DNA of 64,000 bases from Trogon surrucura (GCA_020746105.1 CM036632.1:992001-1056000), one strand, 5' to 3'; numbered from the stretch's first letter, positions 11,392 through 24,599 are shown. Program-made: numbers and translations. The notes: generated by a model not told the origin, from the sequence alone.

Positions 11392-13544
11392 GCACTCGCC
11401 TGCCCTGTCCTGCTCGGGAGGAGCCGCTGCTCTGGGGATGCACCTCCTGCATCTTCCCATCTGCTCGCACAGGGCTGGACAAATTCCTTCAGTGAGAAAC
11501 GGTTCCAAGTCCCAGCAAAAGTTAGGGAACAAGTGAACGAGAGTGATGGGCCTTTGTTTTCATGGAAAGAGCCACGATAAACCACAGAGACTCCACTGAG
11601 GGGCTACACACCAGAGGAAAACACAGGTCCTGCGGGACGGCAGAGGGCTGGGCTACCCTCCGCTACCATCCTTCCGCGGGAGCCTGCTTCAGCATGCCGG
11701 GTTCTCGTGATGACCAACGCTGCAGCACCAGTAAGCGAGACCAAAACCATTTTTCTACCCTTTACAGCACCACAGCCACAGAAAGCCTTGCCCAGCGCAG
11801 GGCCCGAGGGCAGGACAGTGGGACGCGGGCAGCTCCTCTGCCCCGACCTCGGCTGCGGAAGGGCAAACAGTCCCCGAGCACGGCCAGCGCCACCCCGGCA
11901 GCAGCCAACGTGCCCGTGGGCACGAGTATCGCGGCTTGGCCATGTCAAACACGCGGCCACAGATGAAACCTGCCCTTGACAGCTTTCTTTGACAGCTTCC
12001 AGCAAGTTAATACATTTTTATTGACAAAAGCTCTCATCTGCTAGTCAGACAACTGCAGAGGGGTATGGATGACAGTGATTCTTCTCTTGCTGCTGCCAAC
12101 ACTGAATAAAACACACTCCCTTACGGAGCAGCGAAAAGAAGCCAAACTCAGCTTTTTTTTTTTTTTCTCCTGAGCCGCGTTAGCATTTCACCATCATTTA
12201 GAAATGTTCGTTTTCTTTCACATGCCTTGAGTGTCATTTTATCACAGCGTAAGCTCTCTGTGAGAATGGGGCTCCCACGGTGCTCTCCCTGCACCCTCTG
12301 GGTTGCCCATAACAGCACAGAGACCCCCTGAAACACCCCAAAACTGCCCTCCTGACAGCCACACGCTCTGCACAGACCCCCCTCAGACCACATCTCCAGA
12401 GCCACAGGCAGGGCACGGACCTGACCGCCCCCCGCAACCCACTCCTTTAACTGGAGAGGCTGCGATCTCAACAGCCTGGGAAAACGAGAGAAGAGCTTTT
12501 CAATCACAGGCTGAAGACACGTGCAGGCTGGCAGGAGGAAAAGCCGGGCTGCGGCGGAGCCAGGGAAGCACCAGACGGTGCTGGGAGGGAGCAAGGCAGA
12601 TACATCTTCATCCCACGGGAACTGTCACGGGCTGCCCAGGCTGGCGGCGCCGGCCGGAGCAGGGAGCATGTGCCCTCGCGCGAGAGGCAGATGGCACAGC
12701 CCAAAAGCCGGAGAAGTTAATTAGCAAGGTGAAAGAAAGCAAGCGTGCTGCAGTCAGGCTGTGAAGATCTGCTTATGCACCAGAGCCGGGGCATCCCACA
12801 AGCAGGCAAGGTGCGAGGAGGGGCTGGGGTCCTGCTCTCCAAGGGAGGACGGGCAAGAGGGAGCTCAGCATCTTCAGGGAGCTCCTGGCTCAACGGGCAC
12901 GTCTGGGGGGCGAGAAGGCAGCTGCACACCCCACCTCCACCCTCGATGGCAGAGCGTGGCAAACACCCCGCGATGCTACCCCGTGCGAAGCGAGCACCCA
13001 GCGGCACGTCCCTTCCCGCCTGAGATCAGCCCAGAGAGGGGGAACTTTGAAGGAACCGCTGATTTCCCCGTGGCACAAATGGCATCTTCATTCGTTCTGC
13101 TGCCGACACTGACCTCCTGGTTGATTGCTGCCCTCCCAAACGCTCCAGAGAAGAACCCAAACTCTTTGCACCCTGCTACGAGTGTCAGCCTGGGGTCTGG
13201 GGATGCTGCACGGGAAGGGGCAGCGACCACGGACTGATGTTCTGGCTCTAACACCGCCCGCACCACCCACGCCCTGCAAAGCGTCTCTCTTGTCCCACGA
13301 CAGCGGCAGCAACGCTTTCCCCAGCGCAAACACACAGCTCTGGAGCTTCTCGAGAAAGGAGGAGCCCAGGACAAAGGTGCAAGGATTCTGCCCCCAGCAA
13401 ACAGAGCGTGGAAAGACCAAAGGTGCCGTGGTGATGGCACTACAGAAATCCTCTCCTAAAGCTGCACATGATAGAAAAACCAAATGCAAAACTGAAACGA
13501 CGCTACACTGGCCTGTTACCTTCCTAGAGCAACTCCGATATTTA

Positions 13545-13720
13545 TTAACGCGCCCTGATTAGATGACCTTTAACAGGATAATGCAGATAAGGTCATTTTA
13601 ATGATTATTTTGTCTACAATTTAAATAATCATGCATTCTTGTAATAGCTCTGACTATAATTACGTTTGCCCGCTGCATTACATTACATATGCCTGACTTC
13701 AGCTCCTGAAGACCTTGCCA
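13545..13720. other. AT-rich island with inverted half-site pair, candidate regulatory element
   Basis: This is a non-repetitive AT-rich stretch. It contains ATGACCTT at 13563-13570 and its exact reverse complement AAGGTCAT at 13589-13596, 18 bases apart. AGGTCA is the classic nuclear-receptor half-site. Several TAAT cores follow (ATGATTATTTT, AAATAATCATGCATT, ATAATTACG). The motifs are visible, but activity is inferred. Confidence 0.3.
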
Positions 13721-14058
13721 CGTTCCAGACAACTTCAGCTCGAATGGTCATGCCAGCTCTGCCTCCCGCGCGCTGGGGAGCCCAGGAGTGTCAGAGCTCG
13801 TAAGGAAAACCAGCAGAGCTGACCACTGGCGGGTTTGGGCTGGCCATCCTCCCCAGTTTTCACTTCGGGGGTGCTGGGGAGAGGTCACAACCTGGCAGCA
13901 CGTGGATGTGAAAACCATACCCACCATACATCTTCAGCCATCAAATAATAAACAAAAATCCTGCCATGACTTAGGAGCAATCTAGCGTGAAAGCAGCCCC
14001 GGCATCTTCAAGCACCAGCATTTAGAGCTACACCTTCATTCTCAATTGCAACAAGCAA

Positions 14059-14080
14059 TTTTTTTTTTTTTTTTTTTTTT
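14059..14080. repeat. Poly-T run (22 T)
   Basis: An uninterrupted run of 22 T on the plus strand, giving 22 A in the PRKCB transcript orientation. It is flanked by unique sequence. A processed retrocopy would need target-site duplications and gene-like sequence next to it, and I see neither. Confidence 0.85.
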
Positions 14081-14450
14081 ACTTGGCAGCCCTATCATCG
14101 CTGTATAATTAGTCTTCCTCTCCTAGATGGAAGATTCCTACTCAGTAGACCTTGCAAGGTTAAACACACACAGGCTCTTGCTCTCCTTGAGGAGGTTCAA
14201 ACACAACCAGAGCAAACAGAAAACTGCTCCAGAGCAGGACTAGTCAACAGAAGGGGACTTTAGCATTTCACTGCTCTCCTGGTATTCTGTTGTGCTCCAA
14301 GGAGTGTAAAATGCCAGCCTCCCCCCAGGGTCATCTGCTTGATACACGCACAGGCCACCACCCCATAAAGCGCTTAAACACACACTTAACTTGAAACAGA
14401 AGAGTTTTATATAAGTCACTGCTATGACTCAGGTGTTTAAAATTAAGCAC

Positions 14451-14478
14451 ATATATATATATATATACACACACACAC
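14451..14478. repeat. Compound (AT)8(AC)6 microsatellite
   Basis: Eight AT units run directly into six AC units. It is a likely length-polymorphic marker within intron 3. Confidence 0.9.
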
Positions 14479-15940
14479 CCCATAAGCACTTCACACGATG
14501 CAAAAAGTCTTTCTCCTTGATTCTCAAGCAACCACAAAATACTACGAGACAAGAGACCAAGGAGCAAGTCTTGGGGACGGCAGCTCCCAGGACAAACCTC
14601 AGCAAAACCACGTAGCGCCCGCCGTGTCAACAGATACACTGCGAGGTTTAAACCAATGCCATAAATCAAACTCGCTGTCTCTGCGAGATTTCACCAGATA
14701 CAACTATTCGCCAAAGGAAAGACAGTTGCCAGATTGCTGCACCAACTGAAAAAATGCACAGCTCCAGTCGTTACAGCCGAGATGCCACCAGCGCTGACAT
14801 AATTACAGGTCGCTCTGGGTTTGTGCTGTGGTTATTAGCAACAACAGGGCGGAGGAAAACTCGAGCTTTGCACCAGATCAGAATGAAGCCCCTGTCCTCG
14901 GCTCTCTCCCGAAGCAGACAGGGCATTGCTGCTCGCTGAGGTGCTTTTCTGCCTCCTGATTCAAAGCTCCTCAAGGATTATGTCGCTGCAAGAAGCCTGA
15001 CTGACAGTGAAGGAACGACGTCTGCCCTCCGTGTCCCCTCCCAGCCGGCAGCTGGGCAGGGGCACAAACCAGAGGGGCTCCAGGGGGCTTTGCTCAAAGA
15101 CAAAAAAAAAAACCTGGCTGCAAAAGGGCCGTATTTGCCCCCTGCTCTAAGACCCAACCATCTGCATTCCTCTCTCCGTTTTCAGAAATAATGTATTAAA
15201 AATTTAATTCAGACCAAGCGGGCAGCTTCGCGTTGGTCTGCTCAACAAGCCGCAGTGGCAATCCTCAGCTCTGCCTCCCGGGGGGCACCCGCAGCACCCC
15301 GGAGCACCCACCCTCACCTGCAGCCCCCCAGGCCCCCCCAGCCCAGGCAGGGGTGGGAGCCTGGGGCTCGGCTCAGACGCCAGCTCCTTCTCCAGCTACA
15401 CTGCACCTAAACCAACCTTGCGAGCAAGACTTTATCCCTGCACGCACAAACACCTAAATACCTATCCCAGCGCGTGTATTTTTAGGTATTTGACATATAC
15501 CTCTCACTGCCTGAACCAGGTCCGCAGGGTGCTGGACCCGCGGGCGGGTCTCGACACCGTTTTCTTTACACGTTTTGGATGATGGGGAACAGGGGAGAGA
15601 GAGCGTGAGTGTGAGAGCTAAACCCTCATGGCCAGAAGGAATCTCAGGGCCTGATGTTCCTCAGCAGCAAAGGGCACTGCAAAGCCTCCAGCGCTGCCGG
15701 CTGCCCGGTGCCCGACCAGGCAGGGGGTGCCAGGGCTCCGGCACGTCACCCGCACCCTGAGCATTGGCACCGTGCACCGTGCCAGCTTGCTGGCTTGCCT
15801 GGATGGCCAAACTCAGCTCTTGGGGAAGGGATCACACCCCAGCACCCTCACCTTGCTTCTCCATCCCTTCCTCTTGTCCTGGAGGGGCAGCAGCAGGGGT
15901 AGCGAGGGGAACTGTCACCCTGGTCCCAGAACAAACCCTG

Positions 15941-16164
15941 AGGTTTGGGTTGGATCCCAGGCAGTCCTTCCTCACGGAGAGGGTGCTCAGGCACTGGGAT
16001 GCTCTGCCCAGGGCAGGGGGAGTCACCGTCCCTGGGGGGCTTAAGGAGAGGCTGGATGTGGCACTTGGTGCCCTGGTCTGGCCCATGTGGGGGTGTTGGG
16101 ACATCGGCTGGACTTGATGATCTCTGAGGGCTTTGCCAGCCTCAACAATTCTGTGATTCTGTGA
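15941..16164 (+). mobile_element. CR1 LINE 3' fragment
   Basis: It runs from AGGTTTGGGTTGGATCCCAG through TTCCTCACGGAGAGGGTG, CACTGGGATGCTCTGCCCAG, GTCACCGTCCCTGG, GGACTTGATGATCTCTGAGG and CCTCAACAATTCTG to a terminal ATTCTGTGATTCTGTGA. These are the characteristic landmarks of CR1 3' ends in sense orientation. It is opposite in direction to PRKCB, 5'-truncated and diverged. Confidence 0.92.
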
Positions 16165-18450
16165 CTGTTTTGGGGTCAGCGTGTTCAAACAAGACCCTTG
16201 GCAACCTCTCCCGACCTTCAGGGTCATAAAGACGTGTTACGGACTAAGCCTGCAGGACCAGTGTCCTCACGGATGGTCTCTCTTGGGTTGGCATCTCGTC
16301 TCCCTCTCTGCTAACTAATTGTTATGCACCAAGACACCACAATCAGCAGTAGCCCCTATGGATTAGAAAGCCTTTGGTGAGGAAAGTGACAGTCATATGC
16401 AAAGTGCCCAGGGAGAGGGGATTACAAAAAACATGTAACATCTTGATTGACTGTCTGCTGGGGAATGGAAATAAAACTGGGCTTATCAAACTGCGCACAA
16501 GCCTGGGTCTGAAAGCCTCTGTTCCTGGGGTTGCTCCTGCAGCAGCCACACCGGCAGCGGGACCCAGGCTGCACGTGTACCCCCTGGCATCAGGGGCTCG
16601 GGGTCAAAACAGGGTTTTGCAGAGGCAAGTCACAAGCTGGGCACGGGGACAAAGTCACTGCTCTGCTAGAGCCAGAGCGGTGACCAGGGTTCAAGGGCAG
16701 CTCGGGGGGGGGTGTCAGGTACCGTTCCCCTGCCCAGAGTCCCCAGCAGCTCTGCCCTGGAGCTGCTCAGCGGTTCTTCGGGACCAAACCCCAGCTCAGA
16801 TTTCTCAGACGCAAACCAGAAGCGGTGCAAGCCCAGCACGCTCCCCCGGGAGGAGGAAGGAGGCAGGAGGAGAAGGCGACACAGCCGCTGGCCAGGCTGG
16901 AACAGAAATGCAGCTTTGGGGAAGGATCCCAAACCACCGAGACCCTTCAGCCCTTCCCCTCCACGTGTCCCACAGCCTCTCCCAGCAGCATCTGCCTGAG
17001 GGGCACGGGCGGCCCCTACCCGAAAGGGGCAGACCCCCCATGCTCCCCGTGAACCTCACCCACTCCCCAAAACTGTCCATTTGTCACCGTCGCGGCTCAT
17101 GGATCTGTTTTGGGCAGGACGACTGGCAACGTGTGTTTAGCCTTCAGCTGCCTGTTACACCGCCTGCTCCCACCGGTTCTATTTTTAAGGGTGAGAGTTG
17201 TGGTGCACTGCCATTCCCCCGATCCGATCTCTTCTCTCTTAGCAGTTCCCCAAATTAGCCAGTTTCCACGGTAAAACAAGAAAAACTGCCAGACAGACCC
17301 GAAAGGCGCTGGCAGAGCCGCGCCGAGGAGCCGAAGCCAGCTCTGCTCCGCTGCTCCAGCTCTCCCACTCGCCCCCGAAAGCCCGGGGATTCACCGGGAA
17401 ATTAAGTCCTTGTGAAAAATAAGGACGGGGACTCAGTCAGCGGGCATTTGGGAGGTTTTCCAGCTTTTGAAGAATGGCAATATTGTTTTCCAAATGTCAC
17501 ACCTAGACTGGCATTTCTCAGTAATTCTGTTGTCCTTGACGATGCTGCCCGGGCAGTTTGAGGGAGACGGAGCGAACGCAGCAACACCGACCACACAGAT
17601 CACGAGCAAGCATGAAAGGCACTGCGGGGTTTGTTTGGTTTTATTCTCCCTGAGAAGACCAAACATATATATTGGCTTAATTAAACCTGCAAGGTGACAT
17701 GAAAGAGACTTGAAAAAATGTTTTTAGGGAGAAGAGCCCAGGGCAGGGAGCAGGGATGCTGCAGGCATCGACCTCAGCTAACACTGAACAGCCGTGGGGA
17801 TGCAGGACCCACATGGGAATAATGGATGTGGGGCAGGGATGCCTTTGGATAAAGTGATGAGTGGAGGAGGAACAAGGACACGCTCATTCCCCAGGGGTGA
17901 TGCCGGTCTAGCACCAGCCGACAGCTAATTCTTCCAGGCATTTCACTTGAGACAAAAGGAATTGATCAAGACCCTGAACCAAACCCTTCCAGAAGAGTCA
18001 TCTTTGGCTCAGGGCTGAAGTCTTATAGAGGTTTTTTTAGCACTTCCTGCACATCAATTAAACCCAAACCTAAACCCTCAGTTCAGGTAACAGAACCCAG
18101 AAATGTCATCTTGCCAACGGGGAAACTGAGGCTGTGACTCAAGGGACAAAAGGGAGAGGGGGCCAGGCTGCACGTTCGGTCCCACACGGAAACACCTCTG
18201 CATGCCCGTACGTTCTCCCTGCTCTGCTGAGCTCTTGGGTGATTCAGAAGTGTTTTAAGTGTCTCAAAAATCTATGAGAGCCCACACGACTACGCGTGGC
18301 AATGAATTAGAGATGCCCGTGAGATCACGGCACAGCAGTGTCGCCAGCCAAGAGAGCTGGAGGAACATCTTCTCCAAACCGCCACGAAATGGAGCGACAC
18401 GCAAAGCGCGGCATCGCGCCTTCGCTCCGGGCGTGGGACCGGGTACTTAC

Positions 18451-18533
18451 GTCGGAGGCAGGGCCTTTGTCCGCGCCGGGGCAGGAGAAGGTAACGAACT
18501 CATGGCACCGCTTGTGCACGACGAAGCAGCAAA
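18451..18533 (-). CDS. PRKCB: PRKCB exon 3: second half of C1A zinc finger
   Basis: This is an 83-bp internal coding exon. Two bases complete a Val codon, and it then reads [27 protein letters not shown], ending exactly on a codon. The CX4HX2CX7C pattern supplies the last four zinc ligands of the C1A domain. The earlier ligands belong to exons 1 and 2. [10 protein letters not shown] starts the hinge to C1B and matches the PRKCB form; PRKCA has PDTD at this place, as I recall. The acceptor is CTCTTCTCTTTGCAG, ending at 18534. The donor is GTAAGTACCC, starting at 18450. The length equals the usual vertebrate exon 3 of classical PKC genes. No start codon belongs here, since this is an internal exon. 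Confidence 0.96.
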
Positions 18534-20519
18534 CTGCAAAGAGAAGAGAGTGACAGCGTCAGGGGTGCGTTCGGGGATTGGCGCCACGTGAACCCTGGGG
18601 CTTAAAGAAATAAAAATCTATTGCGATGGATACATGAGAAGAGACGCCCAGGACTAAGCCGGTTTCTTTAAGTAAACCTGCGGCAGATTTTCAAACCTTA
18701 TCGAATACCGGCAAGGGGACCAGGCGTCTCGGCAGAACTAAGCGAGCAGAAGCTCAATGTTGAGCGAACGTCAAAGGAGGGCTGGGAACCCTTATGTTCG
18801 CTTTGAGCTCACTGTCACTCACAGCACACGCTCTGAGGTCACCGCCGGGTGTAAAAAGAGGGAGAATCTGGCATTCGCGGGTATCTGAGCTGAAAAGTGC
18901 ATGTGTCCAAAAATGGAAGCCTGTACCGATGGGAACAGGTGGGCAATTTTCCTCCCACAGCTCTGCTTTTCCTCAGCAGCTCCACAGCCTCCATTTGCCA
19001 GACCAGAAGACACGCAACGTCTTCCTCTCCTCACGCAGGCACGGTGATGACAAAGTCACCCTTCTGGGAACGGCGCAGGAGAGCTCATCCCAACACGCCA
19101 CTGCCCAGACTTCCAAGCAGAAGTATCCACAGCTACCTCCTCATCCCTTAAACCACCCTACAGCACATGCTAACCTGACGCCACCAGCGGTATTTTTGCA
19201 GCCTCTGCAGTCAAAGAGCTGTACTTAAAGGCCATTTTTCATCCTAAATGCCAAAAAAATCATCCGACTTTCAGCGACAGACCTTACAAAGGCCACTCGA
19301 CACTGGAGATAACTTCAACCGATGGCCCAGGTCCTTCTCCGAGGGTCTCAGCCTACCTCCCCAACAGGTGGCCACGCTGCTTTTGGAAGCTGGGGTGCCA
19401 CAGGTTTGGGGAATAGAGGCACCACCTTGCACCCCACCTCACCTCCTTCTGAGTGCCATCCCCCCAGGTCCAACCGTACCCCATCCCGAGGGAAGGGACC
19501 TCAGCCCCGAGGAAACACCGCGCAACGACGGGGGCAGGATCGGAGCGAACCCAACAACGGTTGATTTTGTGAACGAAGCGACGCGGTGAGAAGGCTGCCT
19601 TTGTCTGGGGGGGGAAACCCAGGTACCAAAGTCATCTGGTCCTCGAGGGTCTCATATTCGCCACATCCTTCTCCCGAGAGCTGCAGTTACACTAAAGGAC
19701 AGAGCAACTGGAAGAGGAGCTGCACGGTCTGCTGGGGTTCAGAGGAACAGCCCACAAAACGAACCAAGCCGTGCAAAAACAAAGCAGGTTTCAGTCGCAT
19801 CCACATCAGACTCATAAGGAACAAAGAGAAGGCAACTGACATTTTGCCATTAAACACAATCCCCTTATCTATTTTCCTTTTTGCATTTGTCATTATTAAA
19901 AAAACAAAACAGAAGGGTTTGAGAGGCACAACATCTGCCAAGAACCCTCTTCCTGGTAGGACCTCTCACTTGCTTTTCTGAACCTGACAAACAAACATTT
20001 TTTTGAAGGCGTTGTTCACTGTTTCTGTCATTTGTATACAGAGACAGAAGCATCTGGGAAGCAGGAAGGAAGAAATTCGAACTCTATTAGCAAAGATCTG
20101 TCCTGAAGTGTGCCTCACTCACTAAGAGAGGCTGGAGCGCGGGCGCTGCCGGGAGGATGCGTGTCGGTGCCAGCAGCTTTGCTGTGGTGAGAGGCTCCCG
20201 GCAGAGCTGGAATCATTTCGGTTTGACAGGAGAAACGAGATCGCTACTAGGCTGAGCTTCCTGGTGTCATTCCTCCATGCCACGTGCAAAAAGGCTGTTG
20301 GATGCAAATCTGACTCTGAAGAGTGGGTGAAAGAAAGAAAAGCGGGTCCTTTGGTGCTTGCTCAGCTCCTAGGGAGGTTTTGCATTGTTGGAAACAGAGA
20401 TATTTGTTCCTGTTTGGGGAAAATAACCTTCCTGCCTTCAGGGTGACAGAAGCTGGAGAAGGACAGAGCAGGAGCGGTCTGTTGTGGTCTTCCCACCAGC
20501 GATGGCTCACCCGCCATCA

Positions 20520-21090
20520 TCACAGGTTCTGCCTCACCCGGTACGGAGCGGTGCCGGCAGCCGCTGCCCTCCCACCCCTCTCTCGCCCGGCGCCGAGCAT
20601 CCCGCTGGCTCTGCCCGCGCCGGAGCCTTCCTCCAGCTGGACGCGCCCAAGGGAACGGACCACCCTCCTCCTCCACGGCACATCTCCCTGCCCTGCTCCT
20701 CCCATCTCCCATTCTCTCGAGGGGCCCACGTAAAGCCACGCGCCATCCAACACGACTCCCACAGCTCAGGCTCAGGAAAGGAGCCTCCCTTGAGGTGCGA
20801 CGAGGAGTCAAAAACCGTTTGTTGCGAAAGCGGCTTCACCACCTTGGCCGTGTCTGTGCGCGCTCGCCGCTTCGCTCCCCGCAGGAGCCTCCCCCAAGCA
20901 GGGCCAGGGCAGGCTGGTAGCTTGGCTCTACTTTACGGAAAGTTGGAAATCTGACCTCTCTATTTCTGCCCTCACGGAGAGCCGCGGTGCTTTGGTTTCA
21001 GACGCAGCACTCCCCGATCCCCCATGCGCCAGGCAGGACCGGGCTCCGCCGGGACGCGTCCCCGGCCGGCAGCGATGCATCACGCCGGGA
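20520..21090. other. CpG-rich patch in intron 2, near exon 3
   Basis: CpG dinucleotides are frequent here, especially around 20540-20600, 20850-20885 and 21040-21110, compared with the depleted sequence on either side. It is about 2-2.5 kb upstream of exon 3 in gene orientation. Unmethylated intronic CpG clusters can mark alternative promoters, but I see no exon or core promoter to support that. Confidence 0.3.
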
Positions 21091-21822
21091 GACAGCTCGT
21101 CTGCAGAGCTGCAGGTTTCAAATGGATTTAATTAACAAAAAAATGAATAATTTGAAATCAATAATCAAAGACTTCAGGTCTGCTGTGCACAAGATGGGTC
21201 TGCAGTGGCTTTCCCCACTCTGCTCATCACACATTGAATTTGTCAGGCAGAAGTCAGGCAAGAAGGAGAAGCAAAAGGAATCTGAAGGCGCAAGGGGAAG
21301 GAGAACACCAGGTTGACCCTCACACCGAGACCTGGGCGAGCTGCTCGCTCTCGCCTCTCCACAGACACCGTGGAAGCAGAACATATTCCTTCCACATTTG
21401 CACTTGCACAAGCAGGAGAGGGAAAAACGCCCATTTCTGGCGGCAAGAGAGACTAGAAAGAGAATGTCTCAGAAGCTCAAAACCATCCCAGATTTTTATT
21501 GCAGCCTCTCCCACATACTCTCTTAAGGTTTCACTGAAGAGTTTAATAATTAAAGATGGCATTAAATATATACAGGCAAGTAACACCTTCTGCCCTTTGA
21601 GCAGGGACCCGAAGAACACACTAGAAATGTAGTATTTTCTCTTCGACTGGCAAAATAATTGCCACGTTCAAAACACTCACATTACAGTTCAGTTAAGGAA
21701 ATGATATCCGAGTCACCACAAGTCATCTTCACGACAAACCGAATGTTTAGCCAGAATAGCAGGTTCTCCAGCAATCAATGCTAAGACAGATCGCAAGCAC
21801 AGCCTGCCGGGAGACGAAGCAG

Positions 21823-21855
21823 CCTTCCAATCCCTAACGTTCTGTGATTCCGTGA
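21823..21855 (+). mobile_element. CR1 3'-terminal remnant
   Basis: CCTTCCAATCCCTAACGTTC followed by TGTGATTCCGTGA is the CR1 3' end with its octamer repeat. Only about 33 bp is recognisable. Confidence 0.75.
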
Positions 21856-24475
21856 CACCTCCCCGAGCGAAGGAGAGGTTCTCTGTCCGCCGCTGCGGCA
21901 CGGGCTTTGCACCCAGCGCCTCAAAGGCAGCCCCGCAAGCCTTGGAAAGCCCCCCTCAAACATTCACATGTGATTAGGTGAACAGCCAACCCACGCTAAA
22001 AAAACCACCAGAGGCAATAGAATCCATTGGGTACTACAGCTTACGCCAGTGATTCTGCTTTATCTCCGAACGCGCATCCCACCCCAGCGGCGCGAGACCC
22101 ACGGCAGCTCCGGTGCTGCCCGACGGCCCCGGCTGCATCACACCTCAGCGTTTCCAGCCCGTGTCTTTGTCAGCGTAGAGACTACAGTACGAGCAGCAGC
22201 CTCCCCAGGTTGCTTATTAGTAAATCTCATTAGGCGGATAATGAAGTTACCGAGCCCTACTGGTGAGCTACAAACGTCCTGAGTCATTTATATACAACAA
22301 AAATGAAACATTAACCTTTACCATTTGTTACTGCATAATACAGGAATGTTTACTGGCCCGAAATTCTCCTTCAGAGCTATCTCCGTTGCAGGCATCTGGG
22401 GAGACATCTCTGTCTTGGGGGAAGCGAGGATACAAACCCAAAACGCTGCAGGAGAGCAGAGGAGAGCTCTGGAGCTCAGGGACTCCCCACAGGCTTACAG
22501 CTCTTGCTGGAACACAGCAAGTCTGGGGAGGCTCGGCCAAAAGTGTCTGGGCAAGATCACAGACCTCCATTCCCTGTGATCCTTATGCAGTTTTGAGAAG
22601 AAGAGTCTCCCAGAAGGTTGGTTTTCAGAGCTAAGAAACCAGGATAGCAAAAGGGCACAGGGGTATTTTCAATCCCTAGGAACTAGCCTTATTTTGAAGG
22701 ATGAAAAGAGAGAAAATGCTAATGGAGCTACTTACAGAAAAATAAAATATATATTTAAAGGTTTCATGGCCTAAACCACTGCTCTGCTCAAAATTCCTTG
22801 AAAAACCATAAAGCAGTTTCCTAATCCGATCGCTGAACCTGCCAACCAGAAAACCCTCATCAAAATGTGTTTCAAGAGTACGACCACTGCAGAACGCACA
22901 TCCCGCTGCCCCTCCAGCGCGGGGAGGGCCCTCCCGGGGGGGCGAGGGCTGGTGCTGCAGCTCGGCACAGGCAGAGCATCCCTCAGCCCCGGCTGCTGAC
23001 AGCCGGCCAGAGCGGGCTGCCGGGCACGGGGACTCAGGCCAGCACATCAGAGCTTTCCCCAACGGCGTGCGGTCGGCAGCGGTCGTACGTTCGCGTGTTT
23101 TGGAGCAACGCTGCAAATTATCGCAGCAGACAGAAGCCCCTGGTAAGTCCTCGGCAATGCCAGGAGGAACAGATCCAGCGCTTCTCTGCGCCGCACGGAA
23201 ATATTGCTGCGAGGAGCCGGGGAGATGCCTCCTAATCGCTGCAGACTTCTGTCATCCCAGGCCCACGGGCGGTGACCGAGGGGAGCTGAAGGTGGACGCT
23301 GGTCTCAGAAATGACCTCCCTCTCCAGCACTGCCCACCTCACGGTCGGGTGCTCTGCTGTGGGGTCAGCAGGACAGAGCAAGGAACAAAATCCTCAGCAA
23401 AATCAAAAATAAGAGGGGACAGACGTCGACACCCACCAGAGAAGAGCAGGCACTTCCAGCACAGGATTCAAGGTACCCCACTTCGACGGAGAGCTCTGGG
23501 AACAGCCAGCTCCCAACGCCGAGAGCCCGGAGAGCTGCGCAGGGCTCTGGCACGACACGTTATCGGCACGGGGACTGCTCATCGCAGGAGCATCCTGGGC
23601 ACCAGGCAGAGCCACTCATCAGGAGCTTCCCCGCAGCCACCACAGCTGTGGTGCAGCCAGTCCCATAGCAACGCAGAGTCCCTTCCTCCCTCTGATGTTA
23701 CCAGTAAAATCAGAAAAAAAAACTTTGCTGGAGGGGATGAGGAAAGGCATCACAGCATGACAGAGCTGGCATTTCTACCCCTCTGGACTTACCAGGCCAG
23801 GCTGGGCAGCTGCAGCCCTGAGCAGGGGGATGTGCCCATGTACCCCCTGCTCTCCAGGGACCATCGTCACCCCCCATTCCTGCCCACCCCGTGCAGGGAG
23901 CAGGAGCCCACAGGGCTCCCACAGCCGACAGCCCAGCGAGGAGCAGGAGCAGCCCTGGCTATGCCGGCTTCCCCCGGGGTGAGCGATGCAGGTATCGCTG
24001 CTGCCTCTGTCTCACCCGCACCCACTTGCTGAGCAGCGCCTGCACCTTCCTTCTCCTTCCGAGCATCTTCTTTGCTTCTGTTTACAAAACGTAAACAAAT
24101 GCAAAAGAGCTTCCTCACCATATGCACCACAGCTCACCTCGCACGCCCCGTCGCCGTTCCGACGCTTTCCCAAAAGCAGACAGCTGGGCAATTTGCCCAA
24201 GTATACGACAATGCTGAAAGATACGCTCTTAGAATGCAAAATCCTTCCCGGTCCAGTGGTTTCTGCCCAGGAAAAGCCCTTTATCAAAGCTTTAAGCTCC
24301 TTATATTGGCATCAGGCTACCTGGGGAGCCAGCTCAACATGAGCACAGGTATTCCCAGGAATACAAAAGCCCAGAAAGTCTCAGGGTTAGTGTTTTATTT
24401 GCAAACTCCAAGTGCCTGAGACTGCCAAGCCCATCCTGGACGGCAGCACCAGATGCAAGTACCAGAATGTCTTTT

Positions 24476-24599
24476 GAGGCTCCATTTCTCCAGCATACCT
24501 TGACCTGAGGCTCCATTTCTCCAGCATACCTTGACCTGAGGCTCCATTTCTCCAGCATACCTTGACCTGAGGCTCCATTTCTCCAGCATACCTTGACCT
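24476..24599. repeat. 31-bp minisatellite, 4 identical copies
   Basis: The unit starts GAGGCTCCATTTCTCCAGCA and ends TACCTTGACCT. Copies run 24476-24506, 24507-24537, 24538-24568 and 24569-24599 with no mismatch between them. Because 31 is not a multiple of three, the array cycles through all frames, which produces repetitive-looking open frames on the minus strand that are not genes. Perfect identity implies recent expansion or assembly-sensitive sequence. Confidence 0.97.

Larger units (their letters stand above)
7857..18450 (-). other. PRKCB: PRKCB intron 3 (complete, about 10.6 kb)
   Basis: This is the intron between exons 3 and 4. In gene orientation it begins GTAAGTACCC and ends TTTTCCTCCTAG. 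It holds CR1 pieces at 11126-11218 and 15941-16164, a 17-bp duplication at 11359-11391, AT-rich islands at 10790-10960 and 13545-13720, a 22-T run at 14059-14080, and an AT/AC microsatellite at 14451-14478. The rest is GC-rich unique sequence in which I see no exon. The longest open frame, on the plus strand around 16374-17258, is low-complexity, antisense, and partly created by G/C richness. Confidence 0.9.

Noticed and set aside
14059-14080. Poly-T run as the tail of a processed pseudogene
   Set aside because: No gene-like sequence or target duplication next to it.
16374-17258. Plus-strand open frame of 294 codons
   Set aside because: Low-complexity composition, no recognised domain, and no promoter or splice context. 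Not supported as a gene.
23067-24032. Longest plus-strand open frame (321 codons)
   Set aside because: Antisense to PRKCB, rich in Ser/Pro/Arg, with no domain or fold I recognise. Several other frames are open in the same place. It looks like chance openness in GC-rich intron.
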